DNA of 64,000 bases. Source: Bimuria novae-zelandiae CBS 107.79 (taxonomy: Eukaryota; Ascomycota; Dothideomycetes; Pleosporales; Didymosphaeriaceae). The DNA lies in NCBI GenBank assembly GCA_010015655.1, contig ML976750.1, forward strand, positions 2,221 to 66,220, written 5' to 3'. The position numbers and the translations under genes are program-made. Shown piece after piece: positions 11,592-22,508 of this stretch. Position 1 is the first letter of the stretch, and each line of letters opens with the position of its first letter. The notes under the pieces are model-generated. The model saw only the letters and a list, made by a program, of their open reading frames with translations, was not told the DNA's origin and ran no database searches.

Positions 11592-11684
11592 TAATGAAGT
11601 TACACCACCAGCCAAGACGAGGCTGGACAGACAAAATATACATGCTCTATCGAGTACGAATTACAACTTGTAATCTCTATGCAA
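11592..11684. other. short host remnant between transposon C and VPS15
   Basis: Ninety-three bases of normal composition separate the transposon end from the VPS15 stop codon. This is all that remains adjacent of the native 3' flank, so the VPS15 polyadenylation signal must lie here or within the transposon. No clear AATAAA-like signal was seen on the minus strand. Confidence 0.6.
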
Positions 11685-14600
11685 CTAAGCAAAAACGTAG
11701 ATCCTCCCGGACCGGTCCGCACTAATCACCATTCCATACGGGCTCTCCACAAGCGCAACGTCCAAAATCGTATCTAAATGCCCCTTTAGCAGATGCTGCT
11801 GCTGTGCACTTATCAGCCCAGTCCTGCTGATCTTCCCCACGGATTTCTTAGTAGTGCTCCTACCATCCCTGCTCGCGGTGCTCTGGCTCTGGCTTTGAAG
11901 TTGATGGAGCCGTTCAGTCACGACAAGAGTTTCAGGACTGGAGGGGGGTTGACTAGTTGTGTACTGCGGCCTAGCCTCATCCGGCTCCATGCCACTGACG
12001 ACTACGGATGCCTCTTGACGAGTGGTATCCCAGTAGCGTACTTTCCAGTCCGGGCCGGCGGTTAGGAGGAAGATGTGCGTCTTACCGCCAGGCTTTTGGG
12101 TGATAGTCTGGGCAGCTACAACAACGGCGCGAACACCCTTATCTGGCCCCGAGTTTGTGGTCGGCTCTAAAGTGGAGAAGCGGTCGAGCATTCCACCCTG
12201 TGCCTCAAGATCAAGATCGATGAGCGTAGTGGTCTTTGATCCAATGTCCTTGGCTGTGCCGGTCCGGTAGACTTCTTTGCAGATGGTCTTTTCAATATCC
12301 CATACTGTGACTTCACCTTGTCCCGTGCCGCCAGTGATGTAAACGCGTGGCTTACCGATCTTGCGGAGGTAGACGCGGTGGATAGTGGCCGCGGCGTGGA
12401 AGGCCCAAGATTTCAATTGGAGCCTGAAGCGGAGGTCCCAGAGCTCTAACACGCCGTGAGACGTACCGAGCAGTAGCCAATGTGCTTTCTTGTCGATGCA
12501 GAAGCTAGTCGGATACCCGTGGTGGAGAGGACTCTTTAGCGTGTACATCTCAGTCATGGTCTTCAGGTCAAGTGCAATGACGTTCGATGTCCTGGTCGCC
12601 ATGACCAAAACAGAATTATTATCGTCGTTGAAATGATCTGACGAAGTGGCATAGTCATCTCCTGGAAGCTGATATTCGCGCAAGAGTGATGGGCGCGAGA
12701 ACTTCCGTGTAACGACAATGTCACCATTATTATCTTCCTCTTTATCTTCGCGGAACTTTACCCGTACCACGTGTACACTGCCGTCGCTTCCTGTTGCGAC
12801 GAAACAGTAGGTATGCTCTACGAAACAGAGGCTAGTGACACTGACTCCATCGCCCAGACTGTACGTTTGTCGTGCTCCCAGAGATAGATGCCGCTCGAAG
12901 CGAGATGGGTCCCAAATCTTAACGGTACCGTCATCCGAGCTGGTGATGAAGAATGTCTGATCCGGTGCAACTAGAATCCGTCGCACAGCAGCTGTGTGCT
13001 CGCCTAGTACTTCCAACAACCTACCCTCCGGCCTCCATGGAAGGCCGTGCAGCGACTGGTGCCCATCCTTGTACCGGATCAAAGACGGCTCGCTCGATAC
13101 TTCGATCTTTGGCCCAAATTCTGTGATACCCGAGGGGAATCGCTCCAGGAGCATTGAGTCCAGGAGCTTCAGCACTGCGGGATCGTTGCCAGTGTAATTA
13201 TGCGCATCGCGGAGACGGGTCCGTGAGGTGCTCCCACGCCTATGTTCTCCTGTCAAGGAGGAGGGTCGATGGCGAGCTCGAGAGATCTCTCGCACATGGG
13301 CGGCTCCATCCACTTTGCCAGCAGCATTTGCGGATGTAGTGCCAATCTCGGCCTGAGCCTTGTCTCCCCTGCTTAGAAGAGCCAATGCGCTGCCTCTGTG
13401 GCGTAAAGGATGTACGTGGTCACCAGCGCCGAAAGACCCAGTGGGCGAAAGTACGCTCGGTGAACCGCTACGAGGTACCTGTAATGATTCACGCCCATGG
13501 ACTGTAACATCAGAGGCTGGTGAGTTTGTACCCGATCGCATACCACTCGGAGATGAACCAAACTTTGGCCTAGAAGGAATAGAGATACGACGTGGTCGCT
13601 GCCCGTGCGCGGGTCGATCAGCTTGAATGCTGCCTCGCGCGGTCCTCCGAGCAGCCTGCATCTCGGTCTCTGTTGTAGAGGCATCCAACAATGCATCCCT
13701 GATAGTCTTTGGCTGGTATCCATCATCTTGTATAGACATGCGGCGCGCTTCCTGAACGGTCTGCTGTGCATTCTCAAACAGAACCGTGCGCGGTCTTATA
13801 TCTAGATCTTTTAGAGAGACCATGCTGTTAAACTTAGATGGAGTAGATATTAAGCCGTCCGATCGTCGTCGGCGCGTTACCCTCCATATGAACTCGCGAA
13901 GTGCAACTAGCTTGAAATCGTCTTCAGCAGTCAGACCCGCGTTCCTCAATTTTCGTATCCACTGTTCGTCCTCTTCAGTTTTCTGCATACGCTGCAAAAC
14001 CTTTGCATCCAATTCTCTTCCAGAAATTGTCGGCAAAGTATCATCCGACGAGGAAAAAGAAAAGGCCTGCTGTTTTTGCGCTGGAACCCAGAAGAGCCCT
14101 TTTTGTGACTGCGTGACCCAATTAGATGCCATCTCCATGATAAGTCGTGGCAAGGGCTTCTTCAGTGAATTCAGTAGGCGCAATTCGGTGAACTCTGATG
14201 GTATGATCTTGAGGTACGGCCGTATGAGATTAATGAGGATACTATGGTTATCGGCATCAGAGAGGCATTTGGCGGCAGAGGCGATAAATTGCGCAGCTGC
14301 TTCTCGGATCCAGATGTTGGGATGCATAGTCAGGCGCGCTACAATGTCGACGAGTTCCCAAGCCTTGGAGCGCTGGAAGAGGCCTTGTTCTGCTATTGCA
14401 GAGAGCGCCCGAACGACGTTCTCAACCACAAATTCCTCTGGGTCCGTGAGAGCTTGAATCATTAGTGGAAGGATCAGCGCTTCTAGACTAGCACTGCCCA
14501 CGAATACTGCAACTCCTACGATCGCCTGGAAGAATGCGCATTTCAGCATCCAGTCTGGATCGTTCAAATAAGTGTTTAGGTGGCTTAGTACGACATCGTT

Positions 14601-16400
14601 GGCTCTAGGACTCCCAAAGAATACGCAAAGATCGCCGACCGAGCGAAGCATCGCGCGGCGAACGAATGGGTCGGAATCTATAAGCAAAGACTTCGTGTGT
14701 TTTTCAAAGGCTTCAAGCAGGTTCTGCCGATCCGAGTCGAATTGATTCCGGTGAACGGATGCTGTGAGGTCCTCTTCGGCTTCTGGGACCGCTGCTGGAA
14801 GTGTACCCTCTGCGCGAAGGGCTTGGATGACATCCAGATACCGTGCCGCAGTTGTCGCCAGAGTCCCAATGCACCATGCGTACTGTCTTCGAACTAGCGG
14901 GTCTACGGCGACGGCCGAGTCGGGAAGGTACCGCTCTAAGCGAGGCAGTACGTACTCCGGAAAGACGTATGCGTTCACCGGCGATACGACATGCACCATG
15001 TCCAGAATTTGCGTCATCGTACGTAAAGCTGCGACTTTCACTTGTACAGACTTATCGGTCAGGAGCGTAGCCACGTAGGGGACCACACGATCCAGCTTCG
15101 CTTCATCTGTTAGTCTTTCGGCAAACGCTAGGAGCAGCTCAAGGCCCAACAACCGTGCTGATGCCCGAGCGGTGCCTCGTAAACTTGACACCACGATGGT
15201 GAGGAAGATCAGGTTGCCGTCATCCACAGCAAGGCTTGGCGTGGGCGAAGCTTGATGTTGGTAATTTGGTATGTCTATACAGAGGGGGAAAAGTCGTCCG
15301 TCTAATTTCGGTGGGGAATGTTGCGGCTTCTCGGTGAAGTTACCGTCTTTGCTGGAGAGTAGATGCGAAATCTTGTCGAAATCGTTGTAAATCTGCTCTA
15401 TCCGATCATCCGGCTCGCCAAGATGCTCAGCCGCAGTGGTCACTGGTTTACGACCGGATGACGGGTCTGTAATCGTCGAATGCATGTACTGATGCAAAAA
15501 TCCGGAGAAATAGTGTGGGAACACCTTGCCCTGCCAGTGCTCCAAGTAGTCTTCGGCAGACATGCGCGAGTTCGGGTCTATTTGAATCATGTGCGTGATA
15601 AGCTCCCGCACATCCTTGTCCTTGATCTTGCTCAAGTGCAATTGTACAGGGTCATACTCCCTTGTCCGGTACTTGTACAGCTGGCTGAGATTGAAAATTG
15701 GTGACTCAAGAAAGAGTTCAGCAATAACGCAGCCTACGGAAAAGATGTCCATGGCCCATGTAATGGTGCCCTCGCCCTCGGGCTGAGCTCCAGGACCAAG
15801 GAATCGTTCGGGAGCCAGGTAGCAGGTACGCCGGCCCGACATATCGAAGTAGAAAGAGAAGTCGGCAGGATTGTCTTCAGGAAGATACGCTGGCTTATAG
15901 GAGGCAGAAAAGTCTGTGAGATATGCCCAGTTCCATGATGTTACGAGGACATTCTCTGTTTTGATGTCGCCATGGTATATACCTTTGGCGTGGCAATCGC
16001 GGACAGCGCAGAGCAGTTGGAATGAAAGCCACTTCTTTTCAATCTCCTCGAGGAACGGACGAGTACTCAGACGGTCGTATAAGGAGCTGTGGACATATTG
16101 GCGGACAAGGTAGCCTCCGATGGCGGTTTCCAAAATGCGATGATAGCCCAAGGCGTTTGGTACATCGGCCAGTAGCCTTCGCTCTTCGATGAGACGCCCA
16201 GCATAGCGATCCAAATTGAACTGGGCATATGGTTTCATAACGACGCGAGCAACGACCAAGCCATCCTTGTGCCTAGCTCTTACTGATTTCATGAAACGGG
16301 CAGCCCCGAGGGATTTTTCATATCGAAGGTCGGCCAGCTCTGGCACATCGATGTTGGCCGAACCAGCTGAAAGTGTGGTGAGCGAAAAACCCTGTCCCAT
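11685..16400 (-). CDS. VPS15: Vps15, regulatory protein kinase-like subunit of the class III PI3-kinase complex
   Basis: A single 1571-residue open frame with no intron. Residue 2 is Gly (MGQGFS), the N-myristoylation site of this family. A kinase domain spans about 27-300, with HGDIKTEN at 143-150 for the catalytic loop and DFS at 163-165 where active kinases have DFG. HEAT repeats follow (about 390-780), then a Ser/Arg-rich linker and a C-terminal WD40 propeller (about 1135-1571) ending GRIYVFA. Vps15 binds Vps34 and Vps30/Atg6 to make PI3P on endosomal and autophagic membranes. Length and architecture match fungal orthologues, and coding quality is intact despite the transposon 93 bp downstream. 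The start is the first ATG with the Gly2 context. ALG2 is divergent upstream. Confidence 0.96.
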   Translation of the reverse strand: MGQGFSLTTLSAGSANIDVPELADLRYEKSLGAARFMKSVRARHKDGLVVARVVMKPYAQFNLDRYAGRLIEERRLLADVPNALGYHRILETAIGGYLVRQYVHSSLYDRLSTRPFLEEIEKKWLSFQLLCAVRDCHAKGIYHGDIKTENVLVTSWNWAYLTDFSASYKPAYLPEDNPADFSFYFDMSGRRTCYLAPERFLGPGAQPEGEGTITWAMDIFSVGCVIAELFLESPIFNLSQLYKYRTREYDPVQLHLSKIKDKDVRELITHMIQIDPNSRMSAEDYLEHWQGKVFPHYFSGFLHQYMHSTITDPSSGRKPVTTAAEHLGEPDDRIEQIYNDFDKISHLLSSKDGNFTEKPQHSPPKLDGRLFPLCIDIPNYQHQASPTPSLAVDDGNLIFLTIVVSSLRGTARASARLLGLELLLAFAERLTDEAKLDRVVPYVATLLTDKSVQVKVAALRTMTQILDMVHVVSPVNAYVFPEYVLPRLERYLPDSAVAVDPLVRRQYAWCIGTLATTAARYLDVIQALRAEGTLPAAVPEAEEDLTASVHRNQFDSDRQNLLEAFEKHTKSLLIDSDPFVRRAMLRSVGDLCVFFGSPRANDVVLSHLNTYLNDPDWMLKCAFFQAIVGVAVFVGSASLEALILPLMIQALTDPEEFVVENVVRALSAIAEQGLFQRSKAWELVDIVARLTMHPNIWIREAAAQFIASAAKCLSDADNHSILINLIRPYLKIIPSEFTELRLLNSLKKPLPRLIMEMASNWVTQSQKGLFWVPAQKQQAFSFSSSDDTLPTISGRELDAKVLQRMQKTEEDEQWIRKLRNAGLTAEDDFKLVALREFIWRVTRRRRSDGLISTPSKFNSMVSLKDLDIRPRTVLFENAQQTVQEARRMSIQDDGYQPKTIRDALLDASTTETEMQAARRTARGSIQADRPAHGQRPRRISIPSRPKFGSSPSGMRSGTNSPASDVTVHGRESLQVPRSGSPSVLSPTGSFGAGDHVHPLRHRGSALALLSRGDKAQAEIGTTSANAAGKVDGAAHVREISRARHRPSSLTGEHRRGSTSRTRLRDAHNYTGNDPAVLKLLDSMLLERFPSGITEFGPKIEVSSEPSLIRYKDGHQSLHGLPWRPEGRLLEVLGEHTAAVRRILVAPDQTFFITSSDDGTVKIWDPSRFERHLSLGARQTYSLGDGVSVTSLCFVEHTYCFVATGSDGSVHVVRVKFREDKEEDNNGDIVVTRKFSRPSLLREYQLPGDDYATSSDHFNDDNNSVLVMATRTSNVIALDLKTMTEMYTLKSPLHHGYPTSFCIDKKAHWLLLGTSHGVLELWDLRFRLQLKSWAFHAAATIHRVYLRKIGKPRVYITGGTGQGEVTVWDIEKTICKEVYRTGTAKDIGSKTTTLIDLDLEAQGGMLDRFSTLEPTTNSGPDKGVRAVVVAAQTITQKPGGKTHIFLLTAGPDWKVRYWDTTRQEASVVVSGMEPDEARPQYTTSQPPSSPETLVVTERLHQLQSQSQSTASRDGRSTTKKSVGKISRTGLISAQQQHLLKGHLDTILDVALVESPYGMVISADRSGRIYVFA

Positions 16401-16736
16401 GGTGGTTGAGGTAATGGTGTGAGGATAGATTGCAGCGCGATGGTGTCGAGGCCTCCGGTGCGCATGTAAAGCGCCGGGTTAGCGGTGCGGGTCCATGAAT
16501 AGATATATTGAAGCGAGAGAGCAGTCGTGACAGCTTATAGAGGTGGATCCACGTGCGATAGGGCTTGATAAGGTGTGTATTTTGGGTTGATCATGTGCGG
16601 TGGTATGTCCCCAGGGTCGTGGCCATCTTCACTCACGGGCGGCAGCCGAGCGCCTAACCGAAACCAGCTAGCAGTAAGTCGGTGCCCTTTCATATCCAGA
16701 AAACACGTATGCGAAGCTTGCTAGAAAACACACAAT
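16401..16736. promoter_or_regulatory. shared divergent promoter region between VPS15 and ALG2
   Basis: 336 bp between the two start codons, not transposon-derived. An A+T stretch (ATAGATATATTG, about 16499) could serve as a TATA-like element for either gene. No defined operator is recognised. Divergence implies both core promoters and 5' UTRs fit in this interval. Confidence 0.5.
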
Positions 16737-18203
16737 ATGGCGCACAAGAAGCAGCACGTAGTCTTCTTTCACCCTGACCTTGGAATTGGTGGTGCTGAGC
16801 GCCTCGTAGTCGACGCTGCCGTGGGGCTGCAGGAACGCGGGCACAAGGTCACGATTTTCACGTCGCATTGCGACCCCGCCCATTGCTTCGATGAAGCGCG
16901 CGACGGTAAGCAGCCTCCTGTTGTGGTTGCGACTCCCAACGCTTATATGAGAGGTAGCTGAGACTTGACCTCAACTCAAGGTACCCTCGATGTTAGAGTC
17001 CGCGGAAACTCAGTTGTGCCGCCCTCAATACTCGGTCGCTTCGCTATCCTTTGTGCCATCCTGCGCCAGGTGCATTTGATACTACAGATCGCCCTCTTCT
17101 CGAACGAGCTCAAAGAGCTCAAGCCTACTTCATTCTTCTTCGATCAGCTGAGTGCTGGCATACCGCTCCTCCGAATACTGCAGCCAGGCATACGCGTCAT
17201 CTTCTATTGCCACTTCCCGGACAAGCTTCTTGCGAAGAAGGGCGGTGTATGGAAGGCACTATATCGAAGGCCATTCGACTGGCTAGAAAGCTGGAGCACA
17301 GGATGCAGTGACACCATTGTGGTTAACAGCAACTTCACAAAGGGCGTGTTCGCGACCGCCTTTCCCAGCCTCAAATACCGTCAGCCGGGCGTCGTGTACC
17401 CCTGCGTCGACACGCGACCTCGGAATGTGGAGGAGATAGTTCCATTGTGGAAGGACAAGAAGGTCTTACTGAGCATCAACCGCTTCGAAAAGAAGAAGGA
17501 TGTCGCCCTCGCCATCAAAGCGTTCGCAGGTCTATCCGCCGAGGATCGCAAGAGTGCCCGGCTAGTCATTGCAGGCGGATATGACCCGCGAGTAGCCGAA
17601 AACGTGTCGACGTACAATGAGCTGTGCGAGCTGGCCGACTCGCTGAAACTGAAGCACGCGACCGCGAAGACCGTCATTACCGCACAGAGCGTTCTCGACG
17701 ACGTCGTAGTCCTCTTCCTCCACTCCGTACCGTCCGCTTTCAAAACCACGCTACTAGCAACATCCCGCCTGCTGGTATATACACCGCTACACGAACATTT
17801 CGGCATTGTCCCGCTCGAGGCAATGTTGGCAGGCACCCCAGTACTCGCCGCGAACGAAGGCGGGCCGACCGAAACCGTTGTAGACGGCGAAACAGGTTGG
17901 CTCCGGGACGTTACAAATCTGAAGGAATGGACGTCTGTTATGCGTACCGCTTTGGAGGATGGCGAGGGCGAGCAGAGGCTGAAGAACATGGGCAAGCGAG
18001 GAAAGGAGAGGGTGGAATCGCTGTTCTCGAAAGAGAAGATGGCCGAGACACTGGAGACAGAGATCTCGGGTATGTCGAAGAAGCCGCGCCCTCCCATCAC
18101 ACCCTTCGCTGCTGTGCTGGCGGCTGTTGCGTCCATGGGGGTGTTGGCTGCGCTGGGTATGTGGCTCGCGTTGAAGGAAGCGCAACAATCTAGGAAGATG
18201 TAA
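16737..18203 (+). CDS. ALG2: Alg2, alpha-1,3/1,6-mannosyltransferase of lipid-linked oligosaccharide synthesis
   Basis: Two exons, 16737-16905 and 16981-18203, with a 75-nt intron (GTAAGC donor, CTGAG branch-like site, CAAG acceptor), give 463 residues. The exon 1 end is phase 1, so the junction codon is Gly57. A GT-B glycosyltransferase (GT4) is evident: GGAERLVVD at 18-26, the central CHFPDKLL segment, a nucleotide-sugar-binding region beginning [12 protein letters not shown], and the E-x7-E motif EHFGIVPLE at 328-336. A hydrophobic segment near the C-terminus (about 437-456) fits ER-membrane anchoring. Alg2 adds the second and third mannoses to dolichol-PP-GlcNAc2Man on the cytosolic ER face. 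Length fits the family; no defects were seen. Confidence 0.95.
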
Positions 18204-18553
18204 TGGGGCACTGCACTTCATCGTTTTCATTGCATATTTAAGGCTATCTGTTGTGTATATCACTGTACCGGTTACAGAGTGTTATTAAACGTGTCCATGG
18301 TAAGTTTCGCTCTTCTCACCATCGACCTTAGTACATTATGTGTGAAAGTTATACTTATAGAAGTGTGAACCGAAGAATGAACATGTTGTCAGCAAAAAGA
18401 ATATATTTATTTGGAACCCAGGGTTGTATAACCATTTTGGCGGTAGCAGTGGAGGATACTAACCCAGCACTGCGGGTAAATGAGCGTCTCCCAACACACA
18501 ACTTCCAAACTGCAGCCAAAAAGACCGCGACACCGTTGCACGGGTAAAAGAAG
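18204..18553. other. ALG2 3' flank
   Basis: 350 bp of unique sequence downstream of ALG2, before the tRNA 3' end. Short open frames occur on both strands but none shows coding character. The tRNA terminator T-run lies at its right edge when read on the minus strand. Confidence 0.5.
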
Positions 18554-18640
18554 AGGTCGTGCCCGGGTTCGAACCGGGGTTGCCGGAAGGCGATTGGCAC
18601 GAATCAAAATCCGGAGTGATTACCACTACACTACACAACC
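18554..18640 (-). tRNA. tRNA-Gln (anticodon TTG) with an intron
   Basis: Read on the minus strand, the acceptor stem GGTTGTG pairs with CACGACC (one T-G pair). The T arm is CCCGG-TTCGAAC-CCGGG, and the anticodon stem CCGGA/TCCGG encloses the TTG anticodon. After the base 3' of the anticodon an intron of about 15-16 nt separates the anticodon loop from the 3' stem strand, the canonical nuclear tRNA intron position. The D-arm context GTGTAGTGGTAATCAC matches eukaryotic tRNA-Gln. A T-rich stretch (TTCTTTTAC) follows as a Pol III terminator. The discriminator base is T by this fold. Confidence 0.9.
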
Positions 18641-19033
18641 GGTGTCTTTGAGATTGATCGACGAGACCTATTGCACAAATAATGTAAATATACGTCAGAA
18701 TGACAGCGCTCGAGGTGTCCAAAGGGTGAACAATGACAGTATAATACACAGTGAAGCCCACGACTTTGAAACTAATGATGCAGTGGCGCGGAAATATCTG
18801 CTGCCGAAGGTGGGGCAGAGAGGGGCTGTACGGAGATCGTTCGGAGGAAACGACATTCCGTGCTAGAGTCAATGACGACGGACAGCGTCCGATCATCCCA
18901 AACTACAAACCTTGGAATGGTTCGATATTGTCAGAACTCATAACAGATCGTTACGAGGATGTGTTTAATTGGGTTTCATGCGCTTCTCTATCACCCCGGG
19001 ACGGAAATATAGACGCAATTCTTATCGAATTAC
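18641..19033. other. unique spacer upstream of the tRNA
   Basis: About 390 bp of ordinary composition, ending in the 8-bp target site CGAATTAC (19026-19033) of the hAT element. No gene or repeat recognised. Confidence 0.5.
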
Positions 19034-22000
19034 TAGGGTTGTCAACAAACAAATGTGCTTCAAAATTTTGATTTGATTTTGTTTAATTTTTTAAATTTAA
19101 ACAAACAAATCTTCTGTGCGCCAGATTAATAAACAAATTTAAAATAATAGGCTTCTTTATTTAAATATTTTAAGTTTATTTAAAAATAGCTATTAGACCC
19201 GTTGCAGCCTAGCCCTACTATATAACGTAATATTAGCTAAATAATCGCGTACTTCCCGCGTACACAGCGCGTTAACGCTTAACTTACCTATATTCCTTAC
19301 TTTAGCTTGCCTATATAGCTTACTTTTTCGCGCCTTTGTATACACACGTTTACGCCTATTATGCCTCTAAAATAAAGCTATAAGTCTGCTAAGGTAGTTA
19401 AACCTATACTTAAATATCCCTATTATGCGCCTAAGCCCTTATAGAAGGTACGCTAAAGTATTAATAGTTAGCTAACTAAGCGCGATAGTACGCCTAAGCC
19501 TTTATCTATATAGCCTATAGAGCCGCTTATAGAGCTACTAAACACGCCACCAACCTAGCCGAAGCCGCTACTAGATACTTCACCCCAGCGAGCATCTCTA
19601 CGCCAGAACATGTAGCTAGCCATTCCTAAAGCCTTATAAAACAGTAATAACGTTGCCTAGGAGTCGCAATTAATGCTTAACAGGCCTAAGGCATTTATAA
19701 CGTAGCTAATAGCTAGCTCTAACGTGGCAATAGAGATAATAATAGAGGTAGCTCACACTCTTAAGGAGGGCTAGGCTAGTAACTACAATAATTATAACTT
19801 TAATAGATTAAATAGTATAGTAAAGCCACTTACTACGCTAAAAAGCAACACTAGCTAGGTCTATAAGTATAGCTATCGCGTGTGGAAGAAGAACACATAT
19901 AAGCTAGAGTAGCTTTACTTTATGTGTAGGTACTGCCACACGCGCAATCTCCCTAGGGCTATACACTAAATAATAAAGTTAACTAGCGCTGCTATATAAC
20001 ATCTCGCCTAAGATAAACCTAGCTATTAAGTCTATAAAGATAGCCCTATTGCCCGCAAGCCTACGCGCAAACCTGGTTAAATATCGCTATAATTTACTAC
20101 TAAGGGTAGCCTTAAAATTACTATAGAGACCTTTAATAAACTAGGTAACTTTAACGTACATAGCTTTTAATAGGTAGCTATACTTTAGCTAGTTAATAAT
20201 AATAGAGCTCTTCGCGAGTTTAAAACACTAGCTTTCCATAAGATAATAAGATTTACTAACCCTAAGGCAAAAGCAGCGCTATAGAGCTCTTATAATAGCG
20301 TAATAAGCTTTATAATAAAGCTTTATAGTTATATAAAGCCGCAGGTGGTGCGCGCGTTAGCGAAAGCGAAAAGTAAGGTATATATAAGCTTTAATAAGTA
20401 GACTACTAAAGGTAGTAAACGTGGCTTCTTTGCTGTAGTTGCGCACTACGTTAACTATAAAGGCGTAATAGTTAACCTGCCTATAGCGCTGCCATAAGTT
20501 ATAGGTGCTTACTCTGGCGAGGCTATCGCTAACGCTATTACTACTATCCTAGAATACTTTAGCATTAATCGCAATAAACTTAGGTACTTTATACTTAATA
20601 ACGCCGCCAATAATAACACTACTATTAATAAACTCGCTGTAATATACAACTTTAATAGCACTAAATAACGCCTCCGCTACGCTTGCTATATACTTAACCT
20701 TATTAGCTAAATAATTATATTTAGTCGCGACGCCGACGCGTACGAGAACGAGCCTAAGAATATAAAAGAGGAAAAGTTTTATATAAAGGAGTAGCAAAAG
20801 GATAGACTATTAGGTGTCTTCTTTAATATAATAAACTATATTAACACGCTAAATTAGTACAGCCTCTTTGCAAGCTATTAGTAGTAGGCTATAAAGGAGA
20901 TACCTTAAAGCGCTGTCTCTATTAGCATACGCGAGCTAGTTAAGCCTATAGTTACGCGCTAGAATATCTATTACAGTACACTTAAGCATAGGGTTAAGCT
21001 TTAACAAGCTATTACCTTATATACTAATTACTATATAATAAAGACTAAAGTAGCTAACTCTACTGCGCGAACTCGTAGTAATAAGCTTCTATTAGCACCG
21101 CGATAGATAAGGTTAATAGGGCTTATAGCTATAGATTAGGCGGTTATTAATAACTATATTACTATACTATAGCTACTTAAGTTTGCAACTAATCGCCTCT
21201 AAGGCCGCAGTAAAAGCGGTCGTTATAGCGCGCTATACAAGGTAATTCCTATATTAGAGTCTATAATTACTAAGCTAGATGCCCGCCTTAAGTCTTATAA
21301 AGGCGTTAACTTTACCCTAACTAAGGCGCCTAAAGACTACCTGCCGATTAACCTACGCGCCGCGAAGAAGAAAGCGATTAAATACTTTAAAAAGCTACTT
21401 AAAGTACCCGTTTACTACACTACTATAGCACTTTACCTACGCTATAAGATATACTGCAAGCGTTTATAGCAGTATAAACCTAAGGTCTATAACCGCTACC
21501 ACGCGTAGTTTCTACAACTATAGACAGCCTATAAGCCTGCCAACGCTGCAACTACAACACTAGTTATACTACTAAAGCCCTTAATAAGTAGCTTTAATAA
21601 TGCTATTAACTTTATACTTAACGCTGGCGATCGCGAGTGCACTAAGGCAGCGAAGAACAAGTATAATTAGTAGTTAGAAAAGCTACTATAGATAGCTTAA
21701 TAACATAAAATAGGCGTTATAGCTATATAGTACTAGCTTAGGTTAAAGCTAAAGTACCTACATCTTTTATAGCTTGCAATTAACTTACTTTTAATTCCTA
21801 CCTCTAGTAGCGACTATAAAAGAGTCTTCTTAGGTACTGGCAATATAATGGACCTATAGAGATAAAAAATAAGCTCATAGTTACTAGCTGCTCTTATATG
21901 TACGCAGCGATAGATAAGGGCAGGTTTTAAGCCTCTAAGCGCGATAGTAGTAGTAAAGTACTGCGAAGAAACGCTTATTAAAAGCTTTAAGATAGAGGAG

Positions 22001-22198
22001 TAGAAGGAGTCGCTATAGTAATTACTATATAAATTACCTTTTATAGTCTCTAGCTTCTTAAAATTTAAACAAATAATTTAAACAAAAGCACCCCTACAGT
22101 CTATTAAAATTAAACAAATAAACTACAATACTATAAAATCGTCAAACAAAGCAAAACTCAGCTTTAAATATTATTTGTTTTGTTTGTTGACAACTCTG
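19034..22198 (+). mobile_element. hAT DNA transposon copy 1, complete, RIP-inactivated
   Basis: A 3165-bp element flanked by the 8-bp duplication CGAATTAC (19026-19033 and 22199-22206), the hAT-typical length. The ends are TAGGGTTGTCAACAAACAAA and the complement of its right end CAGAGTTGTC, consistent with an ancestral CAGRGTTGTC terminal repeat. A+T-rich subterminal regions surround a plus-strand transposase frame. A second copy of exactly the same length is at 24006-27170. Differences between copies are predominantly transitions. Confidence 0.93.
19361..22030 (+). pseudogene. broken hAT transposase (copy 1)
   Basis: From the ATG at 19361 the plus frame shows a BED-finger-like region (about 19860-19960, with CRYCHTRNLP), a central catalytic region, and a C-terminal hAT dimerisation-like stretch (LLLIPTSSSDYKRVF, about 21795). 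Dozens of TAG/TAA codons at former Gln/Trp positions destroy it. The 3' limit is approximate. Confidence 0.8.
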
Positions 22199-22206
22199 CG
22201 AATTAC

Positions 22207-22508
22207 ACGGTGTACGGACGGCCCTACCACCAGCTAGCTCAAGATGCGTTAAAGTACAAAGCTGTCTAGGTACCTCACTCTTCTACAATTCATTGTGGCT
22301 CTCCCGATTAAGGACGTATATGTATGGTCGTCGGTCCTCGGTGCGAGGATCGCGTCATAGGTCATCTGTAATGCTCGAAAATCGGGGGAAATCTTGGCAA
22401 AACCTTAATTATTTTCGCGCGCCTGCCAATTTGTTTCCGAAATCTAAACGCCTGCGGTCCCCACTATCGTTGTCAGCTTGCCGCCTAGTAAAGTAAGGCT
22501 GTAGATAT
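22207..22508. other. unique host stretch between hAT copy 1 and the piggyBac-like element
   Basis: About 300 bp with normal base composition and no RIP signature. It contains a short open frame with no recognisable product. It may be part of a host intergenic region displaced by the flanking insertions. Confidence 0.5.

Noticed and set aside
18751..19071. Open frame of about 100 codons upstream of hAT copy 1
   Set aside because: It runs into the hAT terminal repeat, and its codon content and composition look like chance open sequence.
20549..20797. Minus-strand open frames inside the hAT copies (also 25521-25769)
   Set aside because: They are antisense to the degraded hAT transposase; RIP removes stops on one strand while creating them on the other.
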